Positions 54,365 to 64,000 are shown, counted from the stretch's first letter. The stretch: 64,000 bases of DNA from Prorocentrum cordatum (GCA_963575745.1 CAUYUJ010011225.1:846812-910811); one strand, 5' to 3'. Program-made: numbers and translations. Notes: generated from the letters alone by a model not told the origin.

Positions 54365-54401
54365 TCCGTAGCTATTCTGGCTCAAGCCATTTGCCCCCAA
54401 G
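54365..54401 (+). other. Double relict of the dinoflagellate spliced leader
   Basis: 54365-54386 matches the 22-nt dinoflagellate spliced leader at 20 of 22 positions (TCCGTAGC-T-ATT-C-TGGCTCAAG, changes at the marked bases). It is followed at once by 15 nt (CCATTTGCCCCCAAG) matching the last 15 nt of the leader with four changes. A leader followed by a leader lacking its first seven bases is the known signature of mRNA recycled twice: trans-splicing onto the internal TAG of an older relict, then reverse transcription and reintegration. It strongly suggests both the host group and a retrogene downstream. Confidence 0.8.
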
Positions 54402-55148
54402 GCGTCGGCCCGAGGCGTTCGGTTTCTGCGCTTCGCGGCGCAGCACGACCACCGCGATGGCAGCAGTGGCGCGCCGTCGCTTCTCGCGCCAATTCTGTTG
54501 ACGACGGCGTCAAGGTGCTAATCACCCTGTCCGTCAACCAAACCCCGCTTCGGCAGCGCAGACGGTCAAGGCCATTTACAACATTCGGAGGCTGATAGAC
54601 CTCCTTCCATGACACGTCGATTAGCGAATTAACCGTTTTCGGCTCGCGAGAGGGCGTCGCGGCCGTCATTTTTGCGGGTCCAGGTCCGTCGGTTTCGGTC
54701 CTAGGCCGTTCTCACTAGAGGGGGGTTTACTAAAGGGAGGCTTGTCCACCGCCGAGACGTGAGGGTCCTGCACACCCGCCCCCAACCCCTGGCAGCGATG
54801 GTATCCGAGGCATTGGAGGGCAAGGCGGCGAATGGCCACGTCGCGGATCGGGGCCACGAGCATTTGCAGGGCGAAGTGGAGGTGGTGCTCTTCAGCATGG
54901 ACCCGCGTGCTCCTGGCCCTCTTGGCCCTGGTGCGGGCCCCGGCTTGGGTCCAAGCGGCGGCCCTGGAGGACTTGAGGCCCCGCGCGCTGTCGTGTCGGC
55001 GCTTTGGGTCGTCGTTGCTTCCCCCATCGGCCTCCGTTTTCCTCTTCTGCTCCCTCGTTCCTTCGTCGCCTTCCGCACACCAACAGAGAGCTGGAAACCG
55101 ACTCGTCCGGGGGGAGCTCCCTCCTCCCTCCCTCCTTCTCTCACTTGA
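54402..55148 (+). pseudogene. Presumed retrogene downstream of the leader relict, not identified
   Basis: The first ATG (54457) opens only 14 codons (MAAVARRRFSRQFC). An overlapping frame reads DGVKVLITLSVNQTPLRQ and stops near 54595. A third, from 54759, reads MVSEALEGKAANGHVADR, then GEVEVVLFSMDPRAPG. These could be parts of one decayed open reading frame, but no family is recognised. The retrogene status rests on the leader relict, not on the protein. Confidence 0.3.
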
Positions 55149-55532
55149 CGTGGGCCCCTGGAGTTCTCGACCACATCTTCGAGGCCGCTCTCCGCATCAC
55201 GATGATCCTGGGGCCAGAGGCATCGAGAGGCCCAAGTGTCGAGAGCATGTGCCGTTGTTGTCCTCTTTTGTCCGACAGCGGGGCGTTTCCTGGTTCCCTC
55301 CGTCCGCCTTCTGCTTATCGAGGATTCGGATGGGCGCCCCTCCATCTTTGCTCCCTCCTCGTCACCCCTCCTATAGGCGATGCAGAAGAGTGCCCCCTGG
55401 CGCTTGGCCAGGGCTCCCTACTGCATTAGTCCATGTGGGCCTCCCCTCCAGGACACCCGAAGGGGTCACGAGGGGTTGCAACTGTGAGGTTGCATTTGGA
55501 AGGCGCCTGAGTGGCACGTTCATGTGCCTCAG
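55149..55532. other. No gene seen
   Basis: Mixed GC-rich sequence without repeats or coding bias. Confidence 0.35.
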
Positions 55533-55680
55533 GTATGGTTTCTATGCACAGAAAGGGGTGAATCATGTGTTGAACCGTTGTTTGGAGGAGGGAAAGAGCC
55601 CAGCGGCAAAGTCCAAGGAGACAGCGCGGATTGCCGAGAAACAGATCAAATCAGGAGTTGTGCCCATGGCAGCAAGCGTA
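55533..55680 (+). CDS. Exon-like segment, weak
   Basis: After CCTCAG|G one base then reads YGFYAQKGVNHVLNRCLEEG, then KSPAAKSKETARIAEKQI. The second half is charged like gene A, but third positions are only moderately G/C and no donor was found. It could belong to gene A or to the decayed retrogene upstream. Confidence 0.2.
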
Positions 55681-56229
55681 ATAACAAAACAGGGGACCCC
55701 TCCCTGCGTCTCCGGCCTCCCTCCCTCTTCCTCCGTCCTCTTTCCTCCCCCTCCACCTACGACCTCCACTTCCTCTGCTCGCGCCATCTTCTTGCCCCCC
55801 GCTCCCTGCCGATGCTCCTCAGTCGCACCGCCTTCTCCTTCCTCCTCCTCGCTCTCCCTTCCTCCGCATCCTCCGAGGAGGAGGTGACGAACACGTACAA
55901 AGCCCGCGAAAGCGTGAGCTCGGCCGGCCCCAGAACAATCAGCAAGATGTCACTTTTGTCGGGGGGGATTCGCCAGGAAGAGGGTCGAGGTTCTGGGATC
56001 GACGACAGAGGTCGGGGATGTGTGCTTGGCACGTTTGGGGCCGCCGGAGACCTCCAGGGGGGCCCCGAGATCTCTGGAGGCACCCCCGGGGACCTCTGTC
56101 ACCAGGAGACCTCAGGAAGAGGAGGAGGGGAATGATATCCTTACTCCGTATCGTTGTAATGTAGGTGTGGTGCCTTTCTACCCTCCCCTGCAATGGTGCA
56201 TCTTTTTCCGTTCGGGCCGATTCGTTGTC
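55681..56229. other. CT-rich, no gene seen
   Basis: Pyrimidine-rich 55695-55875, then mixed sequence. Nothing supportable. Confidence 0.4.
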
Positions 56230-56420
56230 AATTCTGGCTGGCCCGATCCGATTCGATTCCGATATTCCGACGATCCGATGCGGCCCGATGCTTGCACGGC
56301 GTTGCTGCGCATATTGGCGCAGTCGATCCGATTCTCATTCGATTCCGTGCCGATGCATTCCGATCCGATGCGCATTTTCGCTCCGCTCCGATTTGCCATT
56401 CCGATGTTGATTGGTCTTGT
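56230..56420 (+). repeat. GATTCGATTCC dispersed repeat, copy 2
   Basis: Partner of 1355-1520 with about 80% identity by eye over the aligned part. 56633-56830 is also rich in GATTCCGAT words and may be a further decayed relative. Confidence 0.6.
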
Positions 56421-56501
56421 TATCATTGCAGTATGAGTATGAGCATCGTGCCCCTCCCCCCTCCCCCCCCCGAGAAAGACTGGGCACTGACGTGTGTCCA
56501 G

Positions 56502-56627
56502 CCTTGGGCGCTTGCCGCACGCGCCGGGCTCGCGGAGAGGCGCTTGCGTCAGGCGATGGCGTCAGGCCTCAGGAGGAGGAGGGGACAGAAACAGAAGGAG
56601 GATGATCCAGGGGGAGAGCAGAGTTAA
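56502..56627 (+). CDS. Exon-like segment, weak (possible last exon)
   Basis: After GTGTGTCCAG, phase 0 reads PWALAARAGLAERRLRQAM, then LRRRRGQKQKEDDPGGEQS and a TAA. Charged and mostly G/C-ending. An alternative frame (LGACRTRRARGEALASGD) is also open, and no donor is evident. It might be an alternative end of gene A. Confidence 0.22.
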   Translation, partial: PWALAARAGLAERRLRQAMASGLRRRRGQKQKEDDPGGEQS

Positions 56628-56639
56628 TTTCGACTCCTC

Positions 56640-57829
56640 CGACTCGATTCGCTTCGAGGTCGATCGATGCCGATTCCGATTCGGCTCGACTTCGGATTCC
56701 GATTTGGATTTCCGTTCACCAACGGAGACCTCACCAGAATGCCTCTTTCCACCGATTCGACTTCTCCCGACTTGGCTGCTGACTTCCGCGGATCCGTTTC
56801 ATGTCGATCGCCGATCCGACTTATCCATTCGATCGTGGGCCATCCTGGAAGAGGGATTAAGAGGAGGGGGAAGAGGAGGAGGGGGAGGAGGAGGAGGAGG
56901 AGGAGTGGGAGGAGGAGGAGGAGGAGGAACACGACAGAGAGGGGGAGTCGGAGGCGGAAAGAGAGGCGCACGCTCCACAGGCAGCTGTCTCTCTCTCTCT
57001 CTCTCTCTCGCTGCGATCGCGCCCTGCGGCTCCACCATGGCACCCGGGGAGGGTTGGGCGGGTGGCGAGCGATGAGGCTGCCGATGGCAGCAGAAACTTA
57101 CACGTCGGACGTTGTAGGTATTATCGGACTCCCAGATCCCAATCAATTTCAAGTGATTTCCTACTTCAATAATCGATCTGCTTCTGCCGTGCTTTGTTAT
57201 TCTCTGGGAGGGCGCCTGAGCCCAACCCACTTTTACCCGCCTTCGTGCCTCATGTTTTTGCCGACTTCTTCCAACCGGTTGTGAAGGAGTCGGCGTCTTG
57301 GTCGCAGCATTGCATTGGTTGGCGCTGGAGTGTCGCACGTTTCTGGGTGGAAGCGGGTGTGTCGCACCGCATTGTGTTCGGGCTGGGCCATGCAGTGCAA
57401 TTGGGCACTCTCACGCCAGTGCAGCGGCGCACGTGAGAGAGAGCACACAGCCTGGAATTCAAATCTTGTGTGTCTGTGATTCAATACGTTTACGACTTCA
57501 GCGTCTGAGCAGGGTAATGCCATGCGTTTCAAAGTGTTCATCCAGCTGCCCGCGGCAAGTCCCGCCACCGTGCCAGCCCAGCGCCCTGGGCAGCGTGGAC
57601 ACCTAACGCAACGGAACGTGCGACACCTGACGTGACGTAACTGTCGGGGGGCGCACAGCAGGCCGTAAGGTATGACACCTCGTGTCCCGAGGCTCGGGAG
57701 AGCCGTGACGTGTGACACATTGCTCCGCGTCATGTCGGGGGTTCTCGTCTCGTCTTCGTCGCCTTCTTCCCGTTCTTCCGTCCTTCCATCCCCCCTTCCT
57801 CCTTTTGCTTCTCCTCCTCCCGTGGCCTC
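56640..57829. other. GGA and CT microsatellites, no gene seen
   Basis: 56860-56935 is GGA-rich and 56985-57010 is (CT)n. The rest shows no coding bias. Confidence 0.45.
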
Positions 57830-58290
57830 CTGGGGCCTGACGGCATCCTGGGGCATCTTGGGCCCTTATTGGAGGCTGTTTGGGGGTCTCTTGGGAAACT
57901 CTTGGTGCGTCTTGGGGGCGCCTCGGGGCGTCTTGGGAGCTCCAAGAGCTGTCTTAGCACGCTATCGGGCCGTCTGGCGCCTTCGGGATCTCTGGGCCAT
58001 ATCCGGGGTCTTTTGGGCCGTGCTGGAGTCGTTGGGACAGTTTTGGAGGCCTCTTGCCGTTTTTGCGCACTCTTGGGCTGCCTCGGGGCCCTCTTGGAAG
58101 CCTCTTGGGCCGTCTTGGGGCCATCTTGGATACCACTTGGACCGTCGTGAGCTGACGCAAGCCCGAAAAGGTAAGACCACCAAACTCTCTGAACACCTTT
58201 ACGTGCAATGTATCATTTGGACCTTTTCAGACCTTTCTGGCGGTCCTCTTGGGGGCCTCTGAGGCTGTCTTTTGGGGCTACTTGGGCCGC
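57830..58290 (+). repeat. TTGGGG-type degenerate repeat, copy 5
   Basis: Units such as GGCATCTTGGGCC and CTCTTGG(G)(A/G)GCC. Its tail reads LDRRELTQARKG and ends at AAAAG|GTAAGA (58171), a good donor, so this tail too resembles an exon end. Compare the tails near 1.0 and 44.3 kb. Confidence 0.65.
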
Positions 58291-58810
58291 CTTGAGACAA
58301 TACAGTCAACCCACACAGTAAGGATGGCCAACCTTTCCAACGGCACCCTTGCATCATTGCCTCCTCGGTCCATCCTTGGCCACTTTCGTTGGCCACACCC
58401 CGCTCGAACAGCTTAGCTTCGATGTGGCCTTCCAAGGCCCTTGCATCCTCATCGTGCGTCCTTATTGTACAGGTTGACTGTGTTGGCCGTCACGGGGCCA
58501 TTTTGCGCCGTCTTGGAGGCACCGTGCGACGTCTTGGCGGCCCTTGGTTGCCTGCCTCGATCGCCTCGTAAGCTCGGGGGCGCGGACCCATCGGCTTTTA
58601 CGAGCGATCGTAGGCTCGGGAGCGCGGAGCCATCGCTGTTCTTTGCCACAGGGTGCGGCCTCGGGAGCGTTGCCCCGTCGCGTTTCGCGACGGAGCGTGG
58701 CTTCAGGAGCGCAAGATCAACTATGTTTGTACGAGGGAGCGTGGCGTTGGGAGCGTGGTTTCGCTATTTTGACCAGTGGTCGTGGCCTCCGGAGCGAAGA
58801 CCCATTTGGT
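58291..58810. other. GGGAGCG(C/T)GG words, no gene seen
   Basis: 58565-58795 repeats CTCGGGAGCGCGGA-like words every 40-60 bp, possibly a short degenerate array. No gene. Confidence 0.35.
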
Positions 58811-58885
58811 CCCAACCATCCTGTGGTGTTGGGTCCTCTTTTAGAAGAGACTTCGTCCCGTCCCTGCCTCTGCCCTCCACATGTC
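58811..58885 (+). repeat. Two-hairpin structured repeat, copy 2
   Basis: 23 nt identical to 36014-36036, then hairpin CTCTT-TTAG-AAGAG, then CT-rich sequence into a CAT-rich tract, as in copy 1. The stem differs from copy 1 by a compensated pair. Confidence 0.55.
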
Positions 58886-59239
58886 CTCCTCGTCATCATG
58901 ATCATCATGACAAGTATCACCATCATCATCACCAGCAGCATCATCATCATCATCATCATCATCATTATCATCAGCATCAGCATCATCATCTCATCATCAT
59001 TCTCATCACCATCATCATCATCACCATCATCATCATCATCGTCGTCCTCGTCATCACCATTATCATCATCACTATCATCATCATCAGCATTAGCACCAGC
59101 ATCACAATCAGCATCATAATCAAAATCCGTATCCGCATCATCATCATCGCCATCATCATCAGTATCAGCACCAGCATCGTCATCACCGGCATCAACACCA
59201 AAAACCTCAACACCAGCATCAGCATCAGCATCCTCATCC

Positions 59240-59286
<47 letters not shown>

Positions 59287-59752
59287 GTCATCATCATCAT
59301 CATCATCATCTGTGTCATCATCATTATAATCATCAGTATCAGCATCATCATCGTGACCATCACCAGCATCACCATCATCAGTATCATCAGCATCGTCATC
59401 AATACCTGCATCTTCATTATCATTTTCATCTCTAGATGTATCTGCATATACAACGTCATCAGCATACTCATCATCATCCTAACCCTCCTCTGTCAGAACC
59501 CCCACACGCTCGCAGACACTCCTCACGTCCCATCCTCGTCTTCATCGTTGGCCTAATCATCCGCATCACTGTTAGCACCAGTGGTATCAATCCCATGATC
59601 GTCATCACCATCATCATCACCATCATTCAATCATCCGCATCAGCATCATCATCACCAACACCATCACCATCATCATCACCATCATCATCAGCATCATCAT
59701 CATGATTGTCATCATCAGCATCAACAACATCATCAGCATCAGCAGTATCATC

Positions 59753-59783
<31 letters not shown>

Positions 59784-59830
59784 GCATCACCATCACCATC
59801 ATCATCATCATCACTGTCATCATTGTCGTT
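58886..59830 (+). repeat. CAT/ATC trinucleotide tracts
   Basis: 58905-59440 and 59598-59830 are CAT-rich with CAG, CAC and CGT interruptions; a short nonrepetitive piece (59470-59590) lies between. Ile, Ser, His, Met and Asp homopolymer frames are artefacts. Confidence 0.9.
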
Positions 59831-59954
59831 ATCGTTATATTTCGTTGTCGTTGTCGCTGCCGTCGTCGTCATCATATCCATCATCATTCCCAGGACCGTC
59901 ATCATCATCATTATCGTCATCGGCGTTCATTGTATCTTTGCTCCCCCTCCTCTC

Positions 59955-60180
59955 CCGCAGTTCTGCTTCGACACCCTCTCACACGCTGCGTGGCCCCATG
60001 GGGAGCTCCACCGAAGGCCCCAGTGGTAGCGCCCGCATGCCACCGCCGCGCCCGTTTCGGTACTCCCCCAGTACACGTTTCGTGTGGCTCCATACGGAGC
60101 TCCGCCGAAGCCCCCACTGGCAGCGCCCGCATCGCACCGCCGCGCCCGTTTCGACACACCCTATTCCACCCTGGCATTGC
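59955..60180 (-). repeat. 90-bp satellite family, two isolated diverged units
   Basis: CTCACACGCTGCGTGGCCCC, GGAGCTCCACCGAAGGCC and CCAGTGGTAGCGCCCGCATG match units of the 36.1-38.4 kb array in the same orientation. Confidence 0.75.
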
Positions 60181-60204
60181 TTGGGCGTGTGTATCTTTTC
60201 TCGG

Positions 60205-60290
60205 CGAGAGCCATCGAGGAGCATCCTGGATCGTCCTACGAAGAAATAATGCCGAATCGCGGAGAATGGACGTCCGAGCGATGGCGCGCC
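60205..60290 (+). repeat. GGACGTCCGAGCGATGGC repeat, copy 3
   Basis: Shares TCGAGGAGCATCC(T/C)GG(A/G)TC and AATGGACGTCCGAGCGATGG with the copies near 4.3 and 42.3 kb. It directly follows satellite units here, whereas the others do not. Confidence 0.6.
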
Positions 60291-60892
60291 ACACGTTCCG
60301 TGTGGCCCCACAGGGAGCCCGCCGAAGCCCGCCGGCGGCGGGGCCCGTCCTTCGCGAAAGTCTGATGCAGCTGGCTGGGCCATGTTGCAGCCATTGCTCG
60401 GATCTCTTGCACGAGGGAGTGTGGAGCGATGCGTGCGAGGGAGGGTTGTGGGAGGGGGGAACCCTAGAAGAGTGCAGAAACCCTACCAGGCGGCCCTTGG
60501 CATTCCCCCACGCCTCAGCTGCCTGTTTGTGGTTGTGGCGCGTGCCGTCCACGATGCGATTGTATTTGGGCTTGGCGTAGTCGCTCGCTGGAGCGTCAGT
60601 GCAAGGCTCGTTAAGCTGTCCGATTCGGACTCTTTCCAATGGAACAGTTCATGTAAGTTCTAAGTATGGATTCCGTCGGGGGTTGTTGGAACAGCATGTG
60701 CCTTTGTGTCCCCTTCCGCAATGGCACTCACGATCGGATGGTGCCCCTCACAATCGAAGCCCAAACGCGTTGGCTCCTTTCTTGTGTGTGGGGGAGAGGA
60801 GAAGCAGGAGACGGCGGACGCGGGGGGCGGTTCTCCTCCCTCTCGCTTCGCCTCTTCCGCATCCATCTTAATGTTTACCACGTGCGCCCCAG
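60291..60892. other. Intron-like, no gene seen
   Basis: No repeat partner found. A pyrimidine-rich stretch (60835-60868) precedes the next candidate exon. Confidence 0.4.
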
Positions 60893-60984
60893 GTGAGGGC
60901 GGAGATCATGAAGCAGAGGATCCAGTCCAAATACAACTCGCGGGCTCTGGAGAAGAAGATGCGGGAGGGCCTCGCCCTTGCTCT
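60893..60984 (+). CDS. Gene A candidate exon (VRAEIMKQRIQSKYNSRAL)
   Basis: Follows GTGCGCCCCAG|G. Phase 0 reads VRAEIMKQRIQSKYNSRALE, then KKMREGLALA, nearly all codons ending in G or C, in a charged helix. GTAAAT follows, leaving CT; the next candidate opens with A, giving CTA. If the donor were not used, the frame would end at the overlapping TAA. Together with the 15.7- and 48.4-kb segments this is the most convincing coding sequence in the window. Confidence 0.47.
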
Positions 60985-61989
60985 GTAAATATGTTCGCCT
61001 CGTGTTGGTTCAGGTCCAAATCTGTAGCGAGTACCGTCTGTCTGTCTATTTGCTAATGCGCTTGCCTTCCGTGCCCATGGTTCTCTTCTCTATGTGGTTG
61101 GCTTGAATTTCTGCATGCTCAATCGTGCTTCCCATTTCCTCTTGATGCAAGAGCTTCCGCTCACTGTCTGGCGACATTTGAGCGCAGCGCAAGGGGTGGG
61201 AGCCGTGCGCCCTCCTCGCCAAAGTCTGTACGTGCGTATGTCGCTCTATGCCCGCACGCAGTCACCAAGCAGTGCTCGCACCAGGGGCTCCTATCTGCTT
61301 TGTGTGCAGCTGGCTGGGCCTTCCCCTCGGTTCGCCCGGCGGCCGCCCCGTCGCTGCCTAATGCGCCGGCCTGGTCTTCGGGGTCTTCTGGGTGGCCGCC
61401 CGTGGCCGCCTCGTGCGCTGGCCGGCGCCAGCGTTTCTGGATGCACACGTCGAGTGCACCACACGTCCTGCACAGCACTCGTTGTACGGCTGGATCGAGG
61501 CGTGAGATCGAGGTCGGTTCGGGGAGGGTGCCCCAGGGTCCTTCCTGTTGGTTGGATGTTCTTGTGTACCCTGGGAAGGGCTCCCTCGGAGGTTCTGTTT
61601 GTTTTGGCCGACGGAGGGTCGCATCTTCTTGCATGATGGTCTTCTGGCCTGCGTCTGACTGTATGGGCTTCCCCTTCAAGCTCAACAAGAAGGATTCGTT
61701 ACACCCCCGTCCCCACGCTGGACTTAACCCGTCGTTCTCGGACATGGCAGATTACATATGATTCTGCCTCATCATTCCTTCTCTATGCGAGATGATACCA
61801 TTCCAGGCCAATCGGGCATTGACCCCCCGGCATCCCTGTCACATTATTCCGTGCGCGCACACCCTGCTTTTCCCAAAATATATTTTGTACAAGGATCCCT
61901 TGCAAAACCATGCATGTCGAAATCATGCCAGAATCATCAGCTTTGCGAGCACATCAACATACAAGCATCAACATTATCAGTGTCCTTCA
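60985..61989. other. No gene seen
   Basis: Intron-like. CATCCCTGTC at about 61820 and CCCTTGCAAAA at about 61898 are fragments of families seen at 8 and 12-14 kb. Confidence 0.4.
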
Positions 61990-62110
61990 TCGCCGATCTT
62001 GCAGATGTTCTGCCCTCGCGCACTTGTTGGAATTATATGCTGACCATTTTAGCAGTTTCGTCCAGAGCTCACATTCTTATTTTACCACAGGGTGCATCCG
62101 CGTTGATCCG
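61990..62110 (+). repeat. Direct repeat, left copy
   Basis: GCAGATGTTCTGCCC, TTTTAGCA(G/A)T(T/C)TCGTCCA and TTCATCCGCGTT-like words recur at 62578-62690, offset about 578 bp. Interspersed or tandem duplication. Confidence 0.6.
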
Positions 62111-62189
62111 CGTCCGAGCAAGCTGTGCGGTGCCAGCTGCGTGGTGCAATGAATGTGTGCCAATCGTGATTTGTGAACTCCACTGCTCG

Positions 62190-62310
62190 CGCAATCACCC
62201 CGCCCGACCATCCGCAGCTTGTTCGGCAAACCGATGCGGCGGCGATTGCGATTATTGATTGGCCCTGGCTGGCGCATCTCGGCGGCCGCGCTGTCGCGCG
62301 CAAACTCGCG
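62190..62310 (+). repeat. Inverted repeat arm, left
   Basis: GCTCGCGCA, CCCGCCCGACCATCCGCA, GTTCGGCAAA and a GCGGCCGCGC region align, at about 70% by eye, with the reverse complement of 63320-63465. Could be the terminal repeats of a roughly 1.3-kb element that encloses the right copy of the direct repeat. Confidence 0.4.
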
Positions 62311-62577
62311 CGCAGAGCGGCCACCTGGTTTGGCGCAGCCCATGCGCCCAGGATGCCGCTTACCGATGGCAGCACCCCAGCGCGTGTCAAAGCCCGCGCT
62401 GGAGCGCGGGCAGTTCAACGCGGGTCGGTGGCTCGTGCTGGCGGGGCATCATGGTAACGCCGACGAGGACGGCAACGATGATGCCAGTAGCGATTGTGTT
62501 ACCTACCTAAGTTTTCCAACGTAGAACAAGTAGTAACCCCTAAGTGCAAGCATTGCTTGGCGAAAACACATGGTATT

Positions 62578-62690
62578 GCAGATGTTCTGCCCGCGCGCAC
62601 TTCTTGACACCAGAGGATCACCATGGTTTTAGCAATCTCGTCCAAACCTGCATTATCATTTCATCACGGGGTTCATCCGCGTTAGTCTAG
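62578..62690 (+). repeat. Direct repeat, right copy
   Basis: Partner of 61990-62110. Confidence 0.6.
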
Positions 62691-62974
62691 CATGCACCCA
62701 GTGCGCGAGTCTGGGCTACATGCTCGCGCCTCCACGCGCGCGTGTCTAATCCCTGCCAACACCACTGGGTTGCCAAGCATTGCAAGATAGAGCTCTTCAA
62801 CCACATGCACAACAACGTGTTTTTTTCAAGGGAAGATCTGTCCGAATTCTTGAGTGTCTGCGCGCGCACTTCCTCATCATCCCCATCAGCGTTGTTGAAT
62901 TACCGTTGTTAGCGTCATTGTCAATCGCCGCAATTGCCGCCATCATCACAACCACCTTCATCACCGACATAACA

Positions 62975-63115
62975 GCATCATAATCATCATCATCATCATC
63001 ATCATCATCACCACCATCATCATAGCCATCAGCGTCATCATCATCATCAGCAGCAGCAGCAGTAGCATTCTCATCATCATCAGCATCACCATCGTCATCG
63101 TCGTCACCAGCCTCG
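62975..63115 (+). repeat. (CAT)n microsatellite
   Basis: CAT with CAG and CGT interruptions, grading into coding-like sequence just upstream of the next candidate exon. Confidence 0.85.
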
Positions 63116-63173
63116 GCGCCGTCAGTGTCCTTGCCGTCGCCGTCAACATCGTCACCACCGTCGCTATCATCAG

Positions 63174-63276
63174 AACCGCTGCCGCCGTCACCGACGTCAT
63201 CGTGATGTCGCGCCAGCCCGAGTCACCGGCCCTCAGTGAAGAGCCCGCGCGTGGACGCGTTGGACAGTTCCCTTCG
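63174..63276 (+). CDS. Gene A candidate exon (Pro/Ser/Glu linker)
   Basis: Follows CATCAG and ends at a perfect GTAAGT. The first base completes CTA with the CT left by the 60.9-kb candidate; 34 codons follow, reading TAAAVTDVIVMSRQPESP, then ALSEEPARGRVGQFPS, ending in phase 0. Third positions are mostly G/C. The gene would continue beyond the window; 63930-63995 holds a further charged frame (SEEEEKRMQRRTRAEAA) at the very edge. Confidence 0.4.
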
Positions 63277-63319
63277 GTAAGTGCCACCACGAACGCATCA
63301 GTTCTGCCAAATCAGTTGG

Positions 63320-63465
63320 TCAATCTTCGCACGAGCGTGCGCGCGCCAGTTTGGCCGTAGAGACGCGCTGGCAAGTCCCAATCGGGAACGGCAATCGTGG
63401 CCGAATGGGTTTTGCCAAACACGTTGCGAATGGTTGGGTGGGATGTCTGCGCGAGCACTGAAATA
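63320..63465 (-). repeat. Inverted repeat arm, right
   Basis: Reverse-complement partner of 62190-62310; keeps GCTCGCGCA and CCAACCATTCGCAAC. See the left arm. Confidence 0.4.
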
Positions 63466-63469
63466 GATG

Positions 63470-64000
63470 GCTTCAAGTTGTGCAGACATTACTTGCAATT
63501 CGAATGTTGCGCCACGTAGCCCACAGCTTTTACCGCGTAGCTCTCGCCCAAGAGGTTGCGCCGCGTACATTGGCACGACATTGATTGCACCCCGCAGATC
63601 GCAACACGTAGCGTGCACCCCATAGATTGCACAATCGGCACTGCACACCATCGACTGTCCAAGCGATGTTGGACCACGTTGATTGTAGCACCTTGGATCC
63701 ACCACTTACATGACATCGCACGTATGTCATCAGATGGCCCAGCAAGTCGCATGCTTCAACTAGCATAGGACACCGACTCTGCAATAAATCGTTGCTCGGG
63801 GTCCACAGTGGCAAACACATATATCTCTACCCGTGCATGTACACGTGGACATGAACAAAACGGACCTGAGTGAAGAGAAGGAGGAGGATACATGTGGATA
63901 TCAAAATGAGGACGATCTTGAATGAGCATGAGGAGCGCGAGGACGAGCGAGGAGGAGGAGAAGCGCATGCAGAGAAGGACGAGGGCGGAGGCGGCGTAGA
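63470..64000. other. Window end; no certain gene
   Basis: 63530-63770 shows loosely repeated GCACCACG/TTGCACC-like words. The last 70 bp are GAGGACGAG-rich with a charged plus frame that may be the next gene A exon, cut by the window edge. Confidence 0.3.

Noticed and set aside
58717-59920. Poly-Ser, poly-Met, poly-Asp and poly-Ile frames
   Set aside because: Artefacts of CAT/ATC repeats.

Overview
This is nuclear DNA from a eukaryote, most likely a dinoflagellate. A near-complete dinoflagellate spliced-leader relict followed by a second, truncated relict sits at 54365-54401. The non-LTR retrotransposon remnants read like dinoflagellate LINEs. The coding-like segments have strongly G/C third positions, and much of the rest is microsatellite, minisatellite and dispersed repeat. 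Nothing looks bacterial: there are no operons, no ribosome-binding sites and no compact gene order. The genus is not determined; a large-genome lineage such as Prorocentrum is only a guess.

The best candidate for a real gene is a plus-strand series of short exon-like segments, called gene A here, at about 1.0, 2.3, 3.1, 15.7, 16.4, 17.2, 27.3, 39.5, 41.2, 43.9, 48.4, 60.9 and 63.2 kb. Most start after AG|G, encode Lys/Arg/Glu-rich (coiled-coil-like) peptide with G/C third positions, and several end at GTAAG-, GTGGG- or GCAAG-type donors. Reading phase agrees across the junctions that could be tested (16.4 to 17.2 to 27.3 to 39.5 kb, and 60.9 to 63.2 kb). If correct, the window is mostly introns of one gene, some 10-12 kb long, filled with mobile elements. 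No known domain was recognised.

Three LINE remnants are present. LINE 1 (minus, about 18.0-24.3 kb) has degenerate ORF1-like, endonuclease, reverse transcriptase (motif A, FMDD) and C-terminal zinc-finger parts, and contains three 20-24 nt G/C homopolymers. LINE 2 (plus, from about 31.0 kb) has a coiled-coil ORF1-like part and a broken endonuclease; the stretch after 32.7 kb is unresolved. LINE 3 (plus, about 50.7-53.9 kb) is the best preserved. Its reverse transcriptase is split by an 890-bp element with 22-bp terminal inverted repeats and a TTTAA target duplication, lying between the motif B and motif C regions.

Repeats by region: 0-10 kb holds TTGGGG-type degenerate repeats, a GAGCTGGATCC satellite interrupted by a 0.7-kb inverted-repeat element, and a CCG tract. 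12-15 kb holds (TTG)n-linked tandem units and CCCGCGACC minisatellites. 25.4-26.6 kb holds a roughly 47-bp satellite of about 24 copies. 36.1-38.4 kb and 40.1-40.6 kb hold the same 90-bp satellite in opposite orientations. 45.3-46.8 kb is a CTACAGTACT-type array, 50.1-50.5 kb is GA-rich, and 58.9-59.8 kb and 63.0 kb are CAT-rich. No rRNA, convincing tRNA, CRISPR array or promoter was found.
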